Notes: generated by a model not told the origin, from the letters alone. A DNA stretch of 64,000 bases from Desulfobaculum bizertense DSM 18034 (GCF_900167065.1 NZ_FUYA01000001.1:558001-622000); one strand, 5' to 3'; numbered from the stretch's first letter, positions 53,780-63,179 are shown. Numbers and translations are program-made.

Positions 53780-54799
53780 TCAGGAATTCCGAAGTATTTC
53801 GGTGAGGACCTGTTCTGGCATGATGTCTCGCATGCAGCGGATGGAATCGGGACAGCCTTTGCCACCGTGGAGGGAGCAGGGGCGACAATGCAGCGCGGAT
53901 TCGAGGACGACGTCATGCTCTCCGCTGGGGAAGAAGCCCCAGTGAGATGTTGTGGGTCCAAAGAGTCCGATTGTAGGAACGCCGAGAGCTGTTCCCATGT
54001 GCATGGGGCCGGAGTCTCCAGTCACGAGGGCGCGAGAGCGTGCGATGAGCGCGCAGGTTTCCCGAAGGGAGCTGGCGTTTGTGGCGTCGACGACATTCTC
54101 GGGCAATTCCTGAGCCGGGAGAGGCTCGCTGCTGCGGCCGAGAATGAGGCAAGACCAGCCTTTTGCATCAAGCTTCCTGATGAGGGTCAGCCAATGGCCA
54201 ATGGGCCACTGCTTTCCGGGATGCGTTGCAAAGGGGTGAAGGGCGACGACGGGACGCTCAGTAAGCCCATGCTCTGTGAAAAACGAATCGGAAAATGATT
54301 TTTCTTGTGCGGTGAGCCAAATTCGCGGTCGAAGTTCCTCGCGAGATGGGGCTTCTTTCTCAATTGCGAGGGCGTAACGCTGCGGTACGTTGTACCGGTT
54401 AAGGCGCTCACCGAGAAGGTTCAGACGCGTGCGACTGAAGACGCGGCGAGTGAGACTGAATTTTGGATAGCGCCGTACAGGGCCTTTCCAAAAGGTTGTC
54501 AAAATTTGAGACCGCAAGGTGCCGTGGAGGTCGAGAAGCCCCCAGCCTTTGTAGCGCTCAGAAAGCTCACGGGCGGCGCGAAACCATTCTTTGCCTTTGA
54601 GGCTGTGCTCATTGGGAAAGATGAGTCGGTCAATACCGGGGTGGTTCTCTAACACTGGTGCAATGCCTTTGCGGGTGAGAACGTGAAAGTTCCAGCCGTG
54701 GGTTGCGTGCAGATAGTGAAGAGGCCCGGAGGTGAGAATAAGATCGCCAAGAGCTGAAAGCCTGATGGCGAGCCAGTTTTTGGGGAGAGGACTAGACAT
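53780..54799 (-). CDS. Glycosyltransferase family 9 protein (heptosyltransferase, WaaC/WaaF-like)
   Basis: 339 residues from the ATG at 54799, overlapping the upstream stop by 8 bases (ATGTCTAG). GT9 motifs are IRLSALGDLILTSG at the N-terminus, HPFATHPGKQWPIGHW and TGDSGPMHMGTALGVPTIGLFGPT in part. A C-terminal cysteine group (CRPCSLHGGKGCPDSIRCM) is shared with the neighbour. Adds heptose to Kdo-lipid A or the inner core. Confidence 0.9.
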   Translation of the reverse strand: MSSPLPKNWLAIRLSALGDLILTSGPLHYLHATHGWNFHVLTRKGIAPVLENHPGIDRLIFPNEHSLKGKEWFRAARELSERYKGWGLLDLHGTLRSQILTTFWKGPVRRYPKFSLTRRVFSRTRLNLLGERLNRYNVPQRYALAIEKEAPSREELRPRIWLTAQEKSFSDSFFTEHGLTERPVVALHPFATHPGKQWPIGHWLTLIRKLDAKGWSCLILGRSSEPLPAQELPENVVDATNASSLRETCALIARSRALVTGDSGPMHMGTALGVPTIGLFGPTTSHWGFFPSGEHDVVLESALHCRPCSLHGGKGCPDSIRCMRDIMPEQVLTEILRNS

Positions 54800-55829
54800 T
54801 CCGCTGCTCCAGTTTTTGGGCAATGGACGCCCAGACGTGCTCTGGCGTGATCTTGCGCATGCAGTCGTGATGTCCTTCGGGGCATTCTTTGGGACCGTGT
54901 AGCGAGCAGGGGCGACAGGGCAGGGTGTGCTCCAGTACCGTTGAATTTTTGCCACGGGGGAAGAAGCCCAGCTTGCGGACTGTTGGCCCAAAGATGGCAA
55001 CGAGGGGAGTTTCCTGAACCCAGGCGAGGTGCATGGGACCGGAGTCTCCCGAGAGATAACAGTCGAGCGCGGCAATGTGCGCGGCAAGCTCGGTCATGGA
55101 AAGCTGTCCTGCAAGGTTGAGAACGCCGTCCTGTTGCTGCGGGGAGAGCTGAGCACCCTCAAGAACCTTGGCTGCAAGGGGTTCTTCGCCGGGACCGGCA
55201 AAGAGAACGACTTTGACGCCCTGATTGATGGCCTTGCGGACGATTTTAGAAAAATATTCAAGTGGCCACTGCTTTGTGGGCCACGTTGAGCCGGGGTGAA
55301 TGCCCAAAAGCGGGGCATTGCGAATCGCGAACGTTTCTGCTGCGGCGATGTGCGCCTCTTCTGGCAAGACAAGATGCGGCTTAGTCGTGACAGGAATCTG
55401 AAGTGGTCCAAGCAGACGCAAAAGGCGTTCGATTTCGTCGAACTGGTCAAAGGCGCGGTCAACGGTGTGGGTGTAAAACCAGTTGTTGAACCACGGTTTT
55501 GAATATCCAATGCGCTTGCCCGCAGAGGTCCACCGGGAAATCAAACCACTGCGAAAACTGGTGTGCGGGCTGATCCAGAGGTCAAAGCGCTCCTTGGCGA
55601 GTTTTTGACCATAGGAGTAGGCCCCGGAAAAACCTTTTTGCGCGCCACGCTTGGCAAAGCTGCGGACGGTGCAGAGTTCCGGCTGGGCCACAAAAAGCTG
55701 ATCAACGCCTTTGCGGACAAAGAAGTGGAGTTCTGCGTCGGGGTATGCAGCAGAGAGTGAGTGAATAAGCGGAAGGGTGAGAATGGCGTCGCCCAGAAAG
55801 GCGGTGTTCCAAATGCCTATACGTGTCAT
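54792..55829 (-). CDS. waaF: Lipopolysaccharide heptosyltransferase (WaaF-like)
   Basis: 345 residues. GIWNTAFLGDAILTLPL, HPGSTWPTKQWPLEYF, SGDSGPMHLAWVQETPLVAIFGPT and a C-terminal CRPCSLHGPKECPEGHHDCM. Closest pattern is heptosyltransferase II. Start overlaps the gmhB stop (ATGA). The four conserved cysteines near the C-terminus in both enzymes recall a GT9 subgroup and might bind metal or form disulfides. Confidence 0.88.
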   Translation of the reverse strand: MTRIGIWNTAFLGDAILTLPLIHSLSAAYPDAELHFFVRKGVDQLFVAQPELCTVRSFAKRGAQKGFSGAYSYGQKLAKERFDLWISPHTSFRSGLISRWTSAGKRIGYSKPWFNNWFYTHTVDRAFDQFDEIERLLRLLGPLQIPVTTKPHLVLPEEAHIAAAETFAIRNAPLLGIHPGSTWPTKQWPLEYFSKIVRKAINQGVKVVLFAGPGEEPLAAKVLEGAQLSPQQQDGVLNLAGQLSMTELAAHIAALDCYLSGDSGPMHLAWVQETPLVAIFGPTVRKLGFFPRGKNSTVLEHTLPCRPCSLHGPKECPEGHHDCMRKITPEHVWASIAQKLEQRNV

Positions 55830-56443
55830 GAGTTCGTATCGCGATCTATTGTGTTGTAGTGTAAGATACAGTCAGCAGCGGCCTCAAGGTCGTGAGCAAT
55901 GGCAAACGGAGCAGCAGGACTGGCGTTTTCTGGAACGCTCCACGCGGTAAATGGTGTGGAAAGCTCATAGTCCGCGAGTTGGTCTGTGCCTTTGCCAGTG
56001 AGCACGAGAATGGACGCAGCGAGGCCTGCATTGTGGCCAAAGCTGATGTCTGCTGATTTGTCGCCGATCATAACAGTTTCTTCTGGTCGAAGTCCAAAGC
56101 GGGATGAAAGATCCTCCCACATTCCGGTGAGGGGCTTGCGGCAGGAGCAGTTTTCTTCGGGGGCATGGGGGCAAAAGGCGGTTCCTGTAATCTGGATGCC
56201 CTTACGCTCAAGGATTTCGAGCAGCCGTTTCTGGACAGCGCTGTAGTCTTCGGCAGAAAAATACCCACGGCCGATTCCAGACTGGTTGGTGGCGATGAAC
56301 AAATTCATGCCTGCCTTGGCAAGCTCCTGTAATCCTTCGGCAGCTCCATCAAGAAGCTCGACGCCTTCTGGCTTGTGCAGGTAATGTTTGTCAATAATGA
56401 CTGTTCCGTCACGGTCGAGAATGATATTTTTTATATTTTGCAT
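55826..56443 (-). CDS. gmhB: D-glycero-beta-D-manno-heptose 1,7-bisphosphate 7-phosphatase
   Basis: 205 residues. HAD motif I LDRDGTVI, TNQSGIGRG, the zinc loop CPHAPEENCSCRKP and MIGDKSADI. Supplies heptose-1-phosphate for ADP-heptose. First gene of the gmhB-waaF-GT9 unit, all overlapping. Confidence 0.95.
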   Translation of the reverse strand: MQNIKNIILDRDGTVIIDKHYLHKPEGVELLDGAAEGLQELAKAGMNLFIATNQSGIGRGYFSAEDYSAVQKRLLEILERKGIQITGTAFCPHAPEENCSCRKPLTGMWEDLSSRFGLRPEETVMIGDKSADISFGHNAGLAASILVLTGKGTDQLADYELSTPFTAWSVPENASPAAPFAIAHDLEAAADCILHYNTIDRDTNS

Positions 56444-56651
56444 AAGAATAAGTGGCTAAAGGCTATATGCCGTACAAAAGTGTGTTGTGCGGCAAGCTGG
56501 GCCTTGCGTCAAGTGACGACTCGTGCAATTTTTGGCACTTGCCCGGTGCAAGCTGCCTCTGGTAGGAGTCAGCTTATTCTATAAGAATCAATACGTCTGC
56601 ATCAACTGTTGATTTGCATACATTTTCGCGAAAACGCGAGTGGGGAGGAAC

Positions 56652-57698
56652 GTGTTAGAGTTATTGCTTGCCGTTGGAGTTGCTGTTGGCGTGTCGCTAT
56701 TTTGTTCTGTGAGTGAAGCAGCTCTGTATTCTGTCCCGTGGAGCCGCATCGAACAGCTTCGGAATGAAGGGAAGAAATCCGGTGAAATGCTCTATGAGCT
56801 TCGGAATAATGTGGATAAGCCCATTGCGGCCATCCTGACCTTGAATACCGTGGCCAATACCGCTGGTGCTGCTGTTGCTGGCGCTGCTGCGGCCCGGGTG
56901 TTTGGGGTAGAGTGGCTGGGCTATTTTACGGCGGTCTTTACGCTCATTATTCTGGTTTTTTCCGAAATTTTACCCAAAACGGTTGGCGTGATGTATTCTC
57001 GCACGCTAGCTCCGCTTTTGGCTCGCCCCCTGACCTTTTTGGTTTGGGCGCTGTCACCTGCGATCTGGATTCTCGGGATTGTGTCAAAGCTTGTCCAAAA
57101 GCCAAAACGCAAAGGTCCGGCCGCAACAGAAGAGGACATTACGGCTCTTGCCACGCTCTCCAGAAGAGCGGGCATCCTCAAGCCCTATGAGGAAGAGTCG
57201 ATTAAAAATATTTTGCAGCTCGACGTGAAAACCACGCACGAGATCATGACGCCCAGAACAGTTGTTTCTTCTCTCCCTGCGGATATGACCGTTAAGGAGG
57301 CCCGAGAGGAAAAGCACTGTTGGTCACACAGCAGGATTCCCGTCTTTGAAGGCGATGATCCTGAAGACATTGTGGGTCTTGTGACGCGACGCGAAGTGCT
57401 GCTTGCTGCTGCCGAAGATCTCGAAGAGAAACGGCTTGCAGACTTGATGCACCCCGTCCAGTTTGCACTGGAAACCTTGACCCTGGACAGGTTGCTCATT
57501 AAATTCCTCGAAACCCATATCCACTTGTTTATCGTTCTCGATGAATATGGTGGACTTGCAGGCGTGGTCACGCTTGAGGACGTTTTAGAGGAAATCCTTG
57601 GAAAGGAAATCGTCGACGAAACCGACGAGGTGGAAGACATGCGGGAACTTGCCCGCCAGCGTCGTGCCCAAATTGCGGGTTCGGCCAAGAAACCCTAG
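56652..57698 (+). CDS. CNNM/CorC-type transporter with CBS pair
   Basis: 348 residues from the GTG at 56652, with GGGGAGGAAC directly upstream. CNNM membrane domain (DUF21) about 5-170 (SVSEAALYSVPWSRIEQL, FSEILPKTVGV), CBS pair about 190-320 (IMTPRTVVSSLPADM, VTLEDVLEEILGKEI). The usual C-terminal CorC-HlyC domain is missing, as the protein ends after VRELARQ-type tail. Thought to export magnesium or similar cations. Confidence 0.88.
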   Translation: MLELLLAVGVAVGVSLFCSVSEAALYSVPWSRIEQLRNEGKKSGEMLYELRNNVDKPIAAILTLNTVANTAGAAVAGAAAARVFGVEWLGYFTAVFTLIILVFSEILPKTVGVMYSRTLAPLLARPLTFLVWALSPAIWILGIVSKLVQKPKRKGPAATEEDITALATLSRRAGILKPYEEESIKNILQLDVKTTHEIMTPRTVVSSLPADMTVKEAREEKHCWSHSRIPVFEGDDPEDIVGLVTRREVLLAAAEDLEEKRLADLMHPVQFALETLTLDRLLIKFLETHIHLFIVLDEYGGLAGVVTLEDVLEEILGKEIVDETDEVEDMRELARQRRAQIAGSAKKP

Positions 57699-57718
57699 TA
57701 ACCGGGTCGGGTTAGAGT

Positions 57719-58147
57719 ATGGCTAAGAAAAGTAACAGGAATATCTACATTGTTGCCCTGCTGCTCTTTTTGAGTGGTTTTGGCTACTTGCTGTTTTCCG
57801 GTTTTTCGCAAAACAGCGTGTACTTCCTGAATGTTTCCGAAGCGCTGTCCATGGAGACGAATGAACTTTCGAACATCCGTCTTTTTGGCAAGGTTGCCCC
57901 AGAAAATCTTTTGGGCGGTCCCGGACAGCTTGATGTGGAATTCCAGCTTGCGGACAGCAACGGTGGTGACGGTTCCATTCGTGTTGCCTACCACGGTGTT
58001 GTTCCGGATACCTTTAAACCCGGTGCCGAAGTGATCGTGGAAGGTGGCATGACCGAAAACGGTGTGTTTAGCGCCCGGACGCTTATGACCAAGTGTCCTT
58101 CCAAGTATCAAAAAAAGCGTGATGAGGAAAAAGCCCACCAGGGATAA
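57719..58147 (+). CDS. ccmE: Cytochrome c maturation haem chaperone CcmE, cysteine type
   Basis: 142 residues. N-terminal anchor helix (IYIVALLLFLSGFGYLLFSG), OB-fold body (IRLFGKVAPENLL, VEFQLADS, VAYHGVVPDTFKPG, VIVEGG) and C-terminal TKCPSKY with C126 and Y130. The usual haem-binding His of HxxxY is replaced by Cys, the CxxxY type described for Desulfovibrio and archaea. First gene of the ccm operon. Confidence 0.94.
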   Translation: MAKKSNRNIYIVALLLFLSGFGYLLFSGFSQNSVYFLNVSEALSMETNELSNIRLFGKVAPENLLGGPGQLDVEFQLADSNGGDGSIRVAYHGVVPDTFKPGAEVIVEGGMTENGVFSARTLMTKCPSKYQKKRDEEKAHQG

Positions 58148-58219
58148 TCCGGTGGGCTTTGGCTCGAAAACGTTGTCATAATTCCGGCCTTGCCGGTACC
58201 CCCTTCATCGAGGTTGCTG

Positions 58220-60094
58220 ATGCATCTATTTGCCTACTTCTGTCTGCTTGCAGCGCTCTTCGTGTCGCTGCTCTTTGGCGGACTCTCTCTGTATATGCTT
58301 TGGACGGGACGCACTCGGTACGCCCATTGGACCGAGCGGGGGCAGCTTGCCTGCTTTGCGCTGGTCATGGCGTCCTCTGTGGTCCTGCTTCGGGCACTTG
58401 TTGCAAAGGATTTTTCCCTCCAGTACGTCTGGCAGTACACAGACAGCTACCTTCCGCTTTTCTATACCGTGACGGCATTTTGGGCAGGACAGGCTGGTTC
58501 TATGCTGTTCTGGGCACTGTGCATTGTGACGTGTGGACTTTTCTTTGCTGCCTCAAAACATTACGCCAAACTCCAGCCCAATACCCGGGTGTGGTTTTGG
58601 CTTTTCCATTACTCCGTTCAGGCCTTCTTCCTGTATATCCTGAGTGGTCCCTCCAACCCCTTCCTTGAGTTTGCCCATGCGCCCGTTGAGGGCAATGGCC
58701 TGAATCCACTGCTCCAGAACCCCGGCATGATTTTCCATCCGCCGCTTCTGTTCATTGGTTACGCAGGCTTTACTGTGCCGTGCTGTCTCGCACTGGCGAG
58801 CTGGGTGAATAAAGAGAACGTGGACTGGCTGCCTGTGGGCCGCCTGTGGACTGTCTTTGCTTGGCTTTTCCTGACTGCGGGCATCATCCTTGGTGCATGG
58901 TGGTCCTACATGGAGCTTGGCTGGGGCGGATACTGGGCATGGGACCCGGTGGAGAACTCTTCCCTGATTCCGTGGCTGGCTGCAACGGCCTTTTTGCACA
59001 CGGCAATCATTCAGCGTCGACGTGGCTCCCTGCCGCGCATTAACGTGTTTTTCATTACCCTGACATTCTTCCTCTGCATTTTTGCCACCTACGTGGTGCG
59101 AAGCGGAGTTATTGATTCTCTGCATGCCTTTGGGCGCAGTGAGCTTGGGGAACCGTTGGTGTTCTTCATGCTCGGAACCCTCATCGCTGGCGTGCTGGTG
59201 GTCTTGTCCCACAAGGATAAGAATGCCCGTCCGCTTGATGAGCTGCTGTCCCGTTCCGGCCTGCTTTTTCTTGCTGCGTGGTTCTTCCTCGCCATTGGTC
59301 TTGTGATTTTCCTTGGCACTATGTGGCCGCTGATTTCCAGCATGTGGAATCCCAAGCCAATTGGGCTTGAACCTGCGTTCTATAACCGGGTCTGCCTGCC
59401 GCTCTTTGCGTGTATTTCCCTGTTCCTCGTGTTCTGTCCGTGGCTCGGATGGAAGGGGGGCGTGGTGAATCGCAAGGCATTCTATGCAGTGTGTGGCTCA
59501 ATCATTCCTGCTGCTGGCCTGATGTGGATGCGTGGCATTCATCACCCGGTTGCGCTGCTTGGTGCGGTATCTGCCGTGGTTGGTCTCTTTGGCATTGTTG
59601 TCCTGTTTGCCAGCCGCAAAGACATGCTCAGAAATCCCCACTCATGGGCTGCATACGGCGTTCATGTCGGCCTGCTGCTGATGACGCTGGCTGTTGCCTT
59701 TTCTGGCCCGTACAAGATTGAGCGCGAAGCCGTGCTTCATCCCGGTGAGAGCATGCAGATTGCTGAGTACACCGTAAAGTATGAGGGCATGCAGGAGCGC
59801 AGAACTCCGGGTATGGACTATGTCGAAGCGCGACTGACTGTGACCGAGAATGGCAAAAAGGTTGGCACCATGACCCCGCAGCGCCGGGCGTACCGGAACA
59901 ACCGGAACGTTTTTGCTGAGGTCTCGGTTATTCCGGGCCTGGGTGACGAGCTGTACTCAACGCTGGTTGGTTCTTCTCCTGATGGGCAGGTCTCTTTGCG
60001 CATCAGCGTGAACCCGCTTGTGAACTGGCTGTGGATTGGCGGCGTGCTCATGACGCTGTTCCCCTTGCTGGCATTTTGGCGCAGAAAGGCGTAG
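58220..60094 (+). CDS. ccmF: Cytochrome c haem lyase CcmF
   Basis: 624 residues from the ATG at 58220, seven bases after GAGG; the 10 residues before it are dropped. About 14-15 helices. The WWD haem-handling loop is WGGYWAWDPVENSS at 235-248; NPLLQNPGMIFHPPLL and SLHAFGRSELG are also standard. Transfers haem from CcmE to apocytochromes. Gap to ccmE is 72 bases. Confidence 0.95.
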   Translation: MHLFAYFCLLAALFVSLLFGGLSLYMLWTGRTRYAHWTERGQLACFALVMASSVVLLRALVAKDFSLQYVWQYTDSYLPLFYTVTAFWAGQAGSMLFWALCIVTCGLFFAASKHYAKLQPNTRVWFWLFHYSVQAFFLYILSGPSNPFLEFAHAPVEGNGLNPLLQNPGMIFHPPLLFIGYAGFTVPCCLALASWVNKENVDWLPVGRLWTVFAWLFLTAGIILGAWWSYMELGWGGYWAWDPVENSSLIPWLAATAFLHTAIIQRRRGSLPRINVFFITLTFFLCIFATYVVRSGVIDSLHAFGRSELGEPLVFFMLGTLIAGVLVVLSHKDKNARPLDELLSRSGLLFLAAWFFLAIGLVIFLGTMWPLISSMWNPKPIGLEPAFYNRVCLPLFACISLFLVFCPWLGWKGGVVNRKAFYAVCGSIIPAAGLMWMRGIHHPVALLGAVSAVVGLFGIVVLFASRKDMLRNPHSWAAYGVHVGLLLMTLAVAFSGPYKIEREAVLHPGESMQIAEYTVKYEGMQERRTPGMDYVEARLTVTENGKKVGTMTPQRRAYRNNRNVFAEVSVIPGLGDELYSTLVGSSPDGQVSLRISVNPLVNWLWIGGVLMTLFPLLAFWRRKA

Positions 60095-60104
60095 GCATTT
60101 CGGC

Positions 60105-60770
60105 ATGATGCTCCGTCTGAACAAGCTTTCAAAGTTTTACGGCTCCAAGCTGGTTTTGAAGAACATTTCCTTTGAATTACCCAAGGGAAAGGTCCTTCTG
60201 CTGGTTGGAGAAAATGGCGCTGGCAAATCCACGCTCCTCAAGGTGATGTCGGGCCTTGCCCGCAGCTCTGGGGGCGACATGGAATGCCGCGTGGCGCAGG
60301 ACAAAATTGCGTACGTTGGACACCAGACCTTTATTTATCCGGCCCTGACCGCAATGGAAAACCTTCGCTTTTGGGCGAAGCTCTACCAGCGGAAAGATGA
60401 TGAGGATTTTCTGATGTCCGTACTCGAACGGGTTGAACTCAGGGCAGCAGCCTATGAAGAAGCCGGGACCTTTTCCCGGGGCATGGCCCAGCGCCTTTCT
60501 TTGGCGCGAGTGTTCATGCTTGAGCCTGAGCTGCTGTTTCTTGATGAACCCGGAACGGGTCTTGACCAGCGTTCCCTTGGCATTTTGCACAGGGAAATTG
60601 CTGCGGCCCGCGAGCGTGGCGCAACGGTTGTCTGGGTGAGCCATGATGTGAAGGATGATCTCAGGCGCGCCGATATGGTGTGTGAGATTGCCCGGCACAG
60701 CCTTGGGTACTTTGGTCCTGCACAGGACTACACGCCGCATGGTGCTATTGTGAGCGGAGGTGACGCATGA
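60105..60770 (+). CDS. ccmA: Haem exporter ATP-binding protein CcmA
   Basis: 221 residues. Walker A GENGAGKST, signature FSRGMAQRLSLAR, Walker B LLFLDEPGTGLD and switch HD in VSHDVKDD. ATP hydrolysis releases holo-CcmE from CcmCD. A second ATG follows the first directly. Overlaps ccmB by 4 bases. Confidence 0.94.
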   Translation: MMLRLNKLSKFYGSKLVLKNISFELPKGKVLLLVGENGAGKSTLLKVMSGLARSSGGDMECRVAQDKIAYVGHQTFIYPALTAMENLRFWAKLYQRKDDEDFLMSVLERVELRAAAYEEAGTFSRGMAQRLSLARVFMLEPELLFLDEPGTGLDQRSLGILHREIAAARERGATVVWVSHDVKDDLRRADMVCEIARHSLGYFGPAQDYTPHGAIVSGGDA

Positions 60771-61441
60771 TTGCCCAGCTTCGCGCACTGTTCCAGAAAG
60801 ACCTGAAACTTGTTTTGGCTGGTGGCGTTGGCCTTGCCCAGCCTGTTTTGCTCGGCCTGCTGCTGATTTTTGTCTTCAGCACATCGCTTGCAACTGGAGA
60901 GCTGGCCTCTCCGCAGGCTGCCGCAGCAATTTTCTGGGTCGCATCCTGCTTTTCGCAGGTTCTTATCTTTAATACTCTGTATGGGCTGGAAGAAGCCAAT
61001 GGCGCGCGCATCGCGCTCCTGCTTTCTCCGGTATCCATTCATGCTATATGGCTGGGAAAAGCTCTGGCAGGCTTTGCTCTGCTCGTGCTGTCCCAGCTTG
61101 TTTTCCTGCCGGCTGCGATTGTCTTTTTGGGACAGTCGCTTCATGCAGACTGCCTGATGGCCCTTGGTGGGCTACTTCTGGTAGACTGGGGAGTCGTTGT
61201 GCTGGGTGCTCTGTTGGGTGCGCTGGCGCAGGGGCAGGCGGCAAAAGAATCTTTGCTGACGGTTATACTGTTTCCCTTGCTGATTCCTCTGCTCTTGGCG
61301 GGTGTGCGCATTGGCGCGGCCTACTTTAGTGCCGGGGCAATGCACGAGGGGAACTGGATGGGACTGGCGTTTGCGTTTGATGCCCTGTTTACGGGGGCTG
61401 CGCTCTTCCTGTTCCCAGCCGTGTATGGCGCGGAAGGCTAG
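60767..61441 (+). CDS. ccmB: Haem exporter membrane protein CcmB
   Basis: 224 residues, six helices. ALFQKDLKLVLAGG start, ASCFSQVLIFNTLYGLEEANGA and PVSIHAIWLGKALAGF match CcmB. Forms the CcmA2B1C complex. Confidence 0.92.
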   Translation: MIAQLRALFQKDLKLVLAGGVGLAQPVLLGLLLIFVFSTSLATGELASPQAAAAIFWVASCFSQVLIFNTLYGLEEANGARIALLLSPVSIHAIWLGKALAGFALLVLSQLVFLPAAIVFLGQSLHADCLMALGGLLLVDWGVVVLGALLGALAQGQAAKESLLTVILFPLLIPLLLAGVRIGAAYFSAGAMHEGNWMGLAFAFDALFTGAALFLFPAVYGAEG

Positions 61442-61513
61442 ATTCTTTCTTGTGAACCTTTGGCTGTGTCTCGGTGCGAGACCGGTCATCAACGCTTTTT
61501 CTGGAGAGTTTTT

Positions 61514-62194
61514 GTGAACACCCGAGTGAACTGGCTTCCCTTTGCAGCTGTGGCCACAGTGCTCATGCTCTGCATTACCCAGTGGTTTGTCTGGGTTTAT
61601 GCTCCTGTTGAAACCACATTAGGTCCGGTTCAGAAGCTGTTTTATTTTCACGTGGCGCTTGCCTGGTGGGCGCTTCTGAGTTTCTTCGTGGTGTTCGTGG
61701 CAGGAATTTTCTATCTCCTGCGCCGTCAGAGTTCCTGGGACCACCTCGGTGGTGCTGCCGCAGAAATTGGAGTGCTGTTTTCTGGCCTTGCGCTTGTGAC
61801 TGGCTCTGTCTGGGGACGCGCCTCGTGGGGTGTGTGGTGGACGTGGGACCCACGCCTGACCACAACCCTGATTATGTGGTTTGTGTACTGTGCCTATCTG
61901 ATTCTGCGCTCCAGTGGGATCGGGGCAGAGCGTCGGCCTGTGGTCTGCGCTGTTGTGGGCATTGTGGCATTCCTTGATGTCCCGCTGGTGTTTTATTCTG
62001 CCCGTATGTGGCGGAGCATCCACCCGGCGGTGTTTGGCAAGTCTGGTGGCGGAATGGCTCCCGAAATGTTGACGACCATGCTGGTTTCTATTGTAGCTTT
62101 TGGGCTGCTGTGGCTGTGCATGACAACCTTGCGCACTCGCCAGCTTCGGCACGGAGAACGACTGGACGCCCTTGCACGGGGCGACCTGAATTAA
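61514..62194 (+). CDS. ccmC: Haem-handling protein CcmC
   Basis: 226 residues from the GTG at 61514, five bases after GGAGAG; the 18 upstream in-frame residues lack an SD. Six helices, WWD motif WGVWWTWDPRLT and conserved histidines in FYFHVALAWWA and SIHPAVFG. Loads haem onto CcmE. Confidence 0.94.
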   Translation: MNTRVNWLPFAAVATVLMLCITQWFVWVYAPVETTLGPVQKLFYFHVALAWWALLSFFVVFVAGIFYLLRRQSSWDHLGGAAAEIGVLFSGLALVTGSVWGRASWGVWWTWDPRLTTTLIMWFVYCAYLILRSSGIGAERRPVVCAVVGIVAFLDVPLVFYSARMWRSIHPAVFGKSGGGMAPEMLTTMLVSIVAFGLLWLCMTTLRTRQLRHGERLDALARGDLN

Positions 62195-62230
62195 CGCCTT
62201 CCTCCGCCCAAAATGGGCAAGGAGTTCCTG

Positions 62231-62371
62231 ATGGATTACACAAGTTATCTTATGATCGGAAACGTCGCCGTTTGGCTTGGCGTTGGTGGATATATACTTT
62301 TTCTCAGCTCTCGCCAGCGTCGGTACGAGCTGCGCCTCAAGCAGATGGAGCAGTTACGCGATGAGTGCTAA
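62231..62371 (+). CDS. ccmD: CcmD small membrane protein
   Basis: 46 residues, with AAGGAG six bases before the ATG. One helix (NVAVWLGVGGYILFLSS) followed by a basic tail (RQRRYELRLKQMEQLRDE), the usual CcmD layout and position after ccmC. Needed to release holo-CcmE. Its last 11 bases overlap the next gene. Confidence 0.88.
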   Translation: MDYTSYLMIGNVAVWLGVGGYILFLSSRQRRYELRLKQMEQLRDEC

Positions 62372-62975
62372 AGAGACACAAAACACCTCCCAGAATGGGC
62401 AGGGGAGTGGGATGAGTTCCCGCCAGCTTCTGCTCCTTCTCTGCGGTATTGGTCTTGTCGCCATGGCGATAGGGTCCTTTATCTATCGGATGGAACACCC
62501 CTCGCTGGTCGTTGAAAACCAGCAGCATTCTGCGCCGCCGACGTCGATGGAAAAAGGGCCGTCCATGGAAATGATTCAGGCCATGATGAAGAAGCTGGAC
62601 GAGAATCCTGATGATGTACAGATTATGTACGTTTTGGGTGAGCAGTTCCGCCGCATGAAGGCCTTTGATCGCGCAAAGGGACTGTACGTCCGGGCGCTCA
62701 AGGTTGAACCAGATAATTTGCAGGTGCTGCGGATGCTTGGTCTGACCGAATTTAATCTCCAGGAATATCAGGCCTCAGCCCAGACATTTGGGCGTGTTAT
62801 TCAGCTTGATCCCAAGGATTTTACAACCTTCTTCAACCTTGGAATTTTGAATAAACACTTCTTGGATAAACCAGATAAGGCACTGGAATATTTCCAGAAA
62901 GTGATTGATTTGCCGGATGTTCCCAAAGAGACTCTTGCCGAAGCAAAATCAGAGCTTGAGAGTCTCGGCAATTAA
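62361..62975 (+). CDS. TPR protein of the ccm operon (CcmI/NrfG-like)
   Basis: 204 residues from the ATG at 62361, inside ccmD. One membrane helix (LLLLLCGIGLVAMAIGSF, about 24-42), a linker, then three to four periplasmic TPRs (VMYVLGEQFRRMKAFDRAKGLY, NLQVLRMLGLTEFNLQEY). Probably presents apocytochrome to the lyase, like CcmI. No ccmG or ccmH follows. Confidence 0.85.
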   Translation: MSAKETQNTSQNGQGSGMSSRQLLLLLCGIGLVAMAIGSFIYRMEHPSLVVENQQHSAPPTSMEKGPSMEMIQAMMKKLDENPDDVQIMYVLGEQFRRMKAFDRAKGLYVRALKVEPDNLQVLRMLGLTEFNLQEYQASAQTFGRVIQLDPKDFTTFFNLGILNKHFLDKPDKALEYFQKVIDLPDVPKETLAEAKSELESLGN

Positions 62976-62998
62976 GAGTAGAAGACTTCGAACACAAT

Positions 62999-63028
62999 GA
63001 AGGACCCTTGAACGGGGTCCTTCTTTTT
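62999..63028 (+). terminator. Terminator of the ccm operon
   Basis: GAAGGACCC and GGGTCCTTC with loop TTGAACG, then TTTTTAT. Confidence 0.85.
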
Positions 63029-63041
63029 ATACCATTTTTAC

Positions 63042-63179
63042 GGGGAGTATTCGCGTCGAAATATCGGCGAATGTGTGCTCCCCATGCTGTTATCCTGTTG
63101 TGGAGGATGTGTTCAGGAAACCTCATAGATTCAGAAAACGCAGAGCGTCTTTTTCCGAGTCTTATGAGGTGCTTTTTTT
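63042..63179 (+). ncRNA. Candidate structured RNA ending in an intrinsic terminator
   Basis: Three successive hairpins: GGGGAG/CTCCCC (63042-63047, 63078-63083) enclosing ATTCGC/GCGAAT (63049-63054, 63067-63072); ATCCT/AGGAT (63092-63096, 63104-63108); and CCTCATA-GATTC/GAGTC-TATGAGG (63121-63132, 63157-63169) followed by seven T. It starts just after the ccm terminator and no ORF overlaps it. No known RNA family recognised. It could also be a leader attenuator. Confidence 0.35.

Noticed and set aside
53292-53888. 198-residue frame through element copy 5 and similar frames at 3442-3747, 4906-5241 and 16414-16678
   Set aside because: These frames only translate the hairpin modules (giving recurrent LLGRCPKPCKG and FIGALPQTLQG peptides in several frames); they have no SD and cross inverted repeats. 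They are artefacts of the repeat family.
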